A DNA stretch of 7,167 bases from Akkermansiaceae bacterium UBA5688. Its GTDB lineage: Bacteria; Verrucomicrobiota; Verrucomicrobiia; Verrucomicrobiales; Akkermansiaceae. The notes under the pieces were generated by a model. That model made no database searches, had not been told where the DNA came from, and saw nothing but the letters and a program-made list of their open reading frames with translations. Where the stretch lies: contig DIHU01000060.1 of NCBI GenBank assembly GCA_002420315.1, positions 3,609-10,775 on the forward strand, written 5' to 3'. Shown piece after piece: positions 5,306 to 7,167 of this stretch; positions within the stretch are counted from its first letter, which is position 1, and each line of letters starts with the position of its first letter. Made by a program: the position numbers and the translations under genes.

Positions 5306-7167
5306 ATGATATTAACTTTGAGCCGGCGGGCCGTGACCGCATGGTTATTCTTCTTTCTCTTTCCTGCGATTGCCGGCGGGCAGCTCAGTATCACAGAATT
5401 TGTAGCTGATAATGATGGGTCGTATTTGGATAGCGATGATGAGGCGTCGGATTGGATTGAGTTGAGCAACGCTGGAGCAAGTGCGGTTTCAACAGATGGC
5501 TTGTATTTAACGGACAATGCTTCCGATCTTACCCAATGGATGTTACCTGATGTGACGATTCCGGCGGGAGGATATCTTGTGATTTTTGCGTCAGGTAAGG
5601 ACCGAAAAGATCCGCAGGGCGACCTTCATACCAATTTTTCGCTCTCTGCTCGTGGTGAATATCTCGCGTTAATTGACACTGATGGCATTACACCTCTAAG
5701 CCAATTTGCTCCGGAATTTCCAAAACAGTTTTTCGGGGTGGCTTATGGAACAGGCACGAACTCGGTCACTGAATCGAAGACCTTGGTTCCTTGGCCTGCG
5801 ACAGGAACTTGGACGGTTCCTCCAGCTGACCTTGAAGATTCGTGGCGCTTGACTGGGTTCGACGATTCTGGGTGGAACTCTGCCCAAACCGGGATTGGAT
5901 ATGGTTATCGTTACCCAAATTTTATTGGTGCGGGAGGGGATACAATTTTGGAAATGCGTGGGATCGCGGCGAGTGCTTATCTCCGAATCCCTTTCGAGGT
6001 CGATAATCCTGCCGAGGTGGTGGAGATGACTTTGGAGTTGTTTTATGAGGATGGTTTTGCGGCGTATGTTAACGGCGAACTTGTCGCTTCTGCGAACCTG
6101 CCTACTCCCCTGGCGTTCGATTCGATCTCGACTGAGCGCCGAGAAATCCGCGAGGGAGACACGATGGAAAGCTTCCCTCTCGACTTCGCGGGAAAGCTTC
6201 GGAGTGGAGAGAATATTTTAGCATTCCAGATGCTTAACGATAGCACAGGTAGCTCGGATGTTTTATTGATCCCTGAATTAACAGCGGAGACTCGTGATGT
6301 TTCCGGTGGAGTGATTGTAGGTTATCTAGTTGCTCCCACTCCTGGAGCTCCAAATGCCGGGATTGAAGCTTCCGGCTACGTTCGCGACACCACTTTCGAT
6401 GTCGATCGTGGATTTTTCGAAGCTCCTTTCGACGTGACTATCGGAAGTGCAACTCCTGGAGCCACAATTATTTACACAACTGATGGTAGTAATCCGACCT
6501 TGCTTAATGGGACACAGGTGACCTCTGTTAATGAGACCTCGCCCCCTTCGGCATTGGTTGAAGTTACTACGAGCACAGTGCTTCGAGCGGCGGCATTCAA
6601 AGCCGGATTTCGAGCATCGAATGTCGATACTCAAACTTACTTGTTTCTTGATGATGTTCTGAATCAACCGGCACAGCCACCGGGCTATCCCCTGCCTTGG
6701 AGGTCACGAAATGGAAGCACGATCCCTGGTGATTTTCAGATGGATCCCGATATCGTTGGATCTGTATACTCAAGAGAAGAGCTCAAGGAATCTTTGCGAG
6801 ATCTCCCGACAATTTCAATTGTGACTGATGTTGCGAATTTGTTTGACCAACAAACTGGCATTCAAGTCAACCCGCAGGATGCGGGCGCAGCGTCTGAGCG
6901 GCGGGTCTCGGTGGAAATGATCGATTTTGCGGACGGTTCACCTATCCAGGTGGATGCTGGAATGCGGATGAATGGTAATGCTTCCCGCAATCCCAATCGT
7001 GGGAAACATAACTTTCGCCTCGCTTTTCGTAATGAATATGGAGCCGGAAAATTACGCTTTCCACTCTTTGGTTCCGATGCTCCGACCGAGACTTTCAACC
7101 AAATTATTTTACGAGGTGGTAATGGTAATTCCTGGGTTCACCCGTCTGCGGCGGTACGCCAATACGG
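5306..7167 (+). CDS. Secreted lamin-tail / CotH-type multidomain protein, 3' end beyond the window
   Basis: The frame runs 620 codons unbroken to the window edge, so the protein is partial at its C-terminus. A signal peptide (RR at 7-8, core about 11-22, likely cut after A-I-A at 23) implies export. Residues about 26-125 form a lamin-tail-like domain (ITEFVADNDG, SDWIELSNAG, IPAGGYLVIFASG). Residues about 178-330 look like a jelly-roll module (FDDSGW, FYEDGFAAYVNGELV). Residues about 370-447 resemble the chitobiase/beta-hexosaminidase C-terminal domain (TPGATIIYTTDGSNPT). From about 500 comes the start of a CotH-like domain (LPTISIVTD, GMRMNGNASR, FRLAFRNEYG, ILRGGNGNSW). CotH of spores is an atypical protein kinase; the catalytic part is outside the window, so activity cannot be judged. 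ATG 5306 is the first start codon after the in-frame TAG at 5276; no clear ribosome-binding site precedes it. Likely an extracellular or surface structural or glycan-associated protein. G+C-rich, unlike the cassette. Confidence 0.85.
   Translation, partial: MILTLSRRAVTAWLFFFLFPAIAGGQLSITEFVADNDGSYLDSDDEASDWIELSNAGASAVSTDGLYLTDNASDLTQWMLPDVTIPAGGYLVIFASGKDRKDPQGDLHTNFSLSARGEYLALIDTDGITPLSQFAPEFPKQFFGVAYGTGTNSVTESKTLVPWPATGTWTVPPADLEDSWRLTGFDDSGWNSAQTGIGYGYRYPNFIGAGGDTILEMRGIAASAYLRIPFEVDNPAEVVEMTLELFYEDGFAAYVNGELVASANLPTPLAFDSISTERREIREGDTMESFPLDFAGKLRSGENILAFQMLNDSTGSSDVLLIPELTAETRDVSGGVIVGYLVAPTPGAPNAGIEASGYVRDTTFDVDRGFFEAPFDVTIGSATPGATIIYTTDGSNPTLLNGTQVTSVNETSPPSALVEVTTSTVLRAAAFKAGFRASNVDTQTYLFLDDVLNQPAQPPGYPLPWRSRNGSTIPGDFQMDPDIVGSVYSREELKESLRDLPTISIVTDVANLFDQQTGIQVNPQDAGAASERRVSVEMIDFADGSPIQVDAGMRMNGNASRNPNRGKHNFRLAFRNEYGAGKLRFPLFGSDAPTETFNQIILRGGNGNSWVHPSAAVRQY

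Noticed and set aside
5322..5381. Direct repeat GCCGGCGGGC at 5322-5331 and 5372-5381
   Set aside because: Only 10 G+C-rich bases, spaced 50 bases apart and read in different frames within a signal-peptide region; most likely chance.
6326..6667. 113-codon minus-strand frame inside the CotH-type gene
   Set aside because: The plus strand here encodes a coherent chitobiase-C-like domain in an unbroken 620-codon frame. The antisense product is Ser/Arg/Cys-rich and unrecognisable.

Overview
The window looks like an accessory region of a Gram-negative environmental bacterium, most likely Verrucomicrobiota or a PVC relative such as Planctomycetota. This is inferred from gene content, not from a marker gene. 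The right-hand gene encodes a secreted protein with a lamin-tail domain, a jelly-roll-like domain, a chitobiase-C-terminal-like domain and a CotH-type domain, an architecture common in those phyla. The left-hand gene encodes a secreted alpha/beta-hydrolase of the kind common in their polysaccharide-degrading gene sets. All genes are on the + strand.

Layout: (1) 1-63, a short leader with a G/A-rich box. (2) 64-948, a secreted esterase/lipase-like alpha/beta-hydrolase. (3) 949-1282, a 334-base gap. It is G+C-rich up to about 1060, where a second copy of the G/A-rich box lies, and then turns A+T-rich and carries two inverted repeats. (4) 1283-5081, four tightly packed A+T-rich genes forming one apparent operon: a WbpB-like NAD-dependent sugar-nucleotide oxidoreductase, a left-handed beta-helix N-acyltransferase, a DegT/DnrJ/EryC1/StrS PLP aminotransferase and a membrane-anchored family 2 glycosyltransferase. 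(5) 5082-5305, a gap in which the composition rises again and which holds a 45-codon stop-free stretch without a start, possibly a gene remnant. (6) 5306 to the window edge, the first 620 codons of the large secreted LTD/CotH protein, open to the end.

The four-gene cassette reads as a diacetamido-sugar module. The oxidoreductase oxidises C3 of a UDP-N-acetylhexosamine or its uronate, the aminotransferase puts an amino group there, the acyltransferase acetylates it, and the glycosyltransferase attaches the product, or a related sugar, to a surface glycan. The pathway is incomplete here: no UDP-GlcNAc 6-dehydrogenase, epimerase, flippase or polymerase is present. Hand counts of 60-base lines gave 18/60 (1621-1680) and 17/60 (3361-3420) G+C inside the cassette, against 42/60 (601-660) and 34/60 (5761-5820) in the flanks. 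The cassette therefore looks acquired, or part of a mosaic surface-glycan locus.

No RNA gene, CRISPR array, transposase or convincing rho-independent terminator was seen. The points most worth a second look are the replaced metal-binding motif in the glycosyltransferase, the perfect 9-bp inverted repeat upstream of the cassette, the G/A-rich boxes bracketing the esterase gene, and the orphan nature of the cassette. I did not find strong evidence of a wholly new system.
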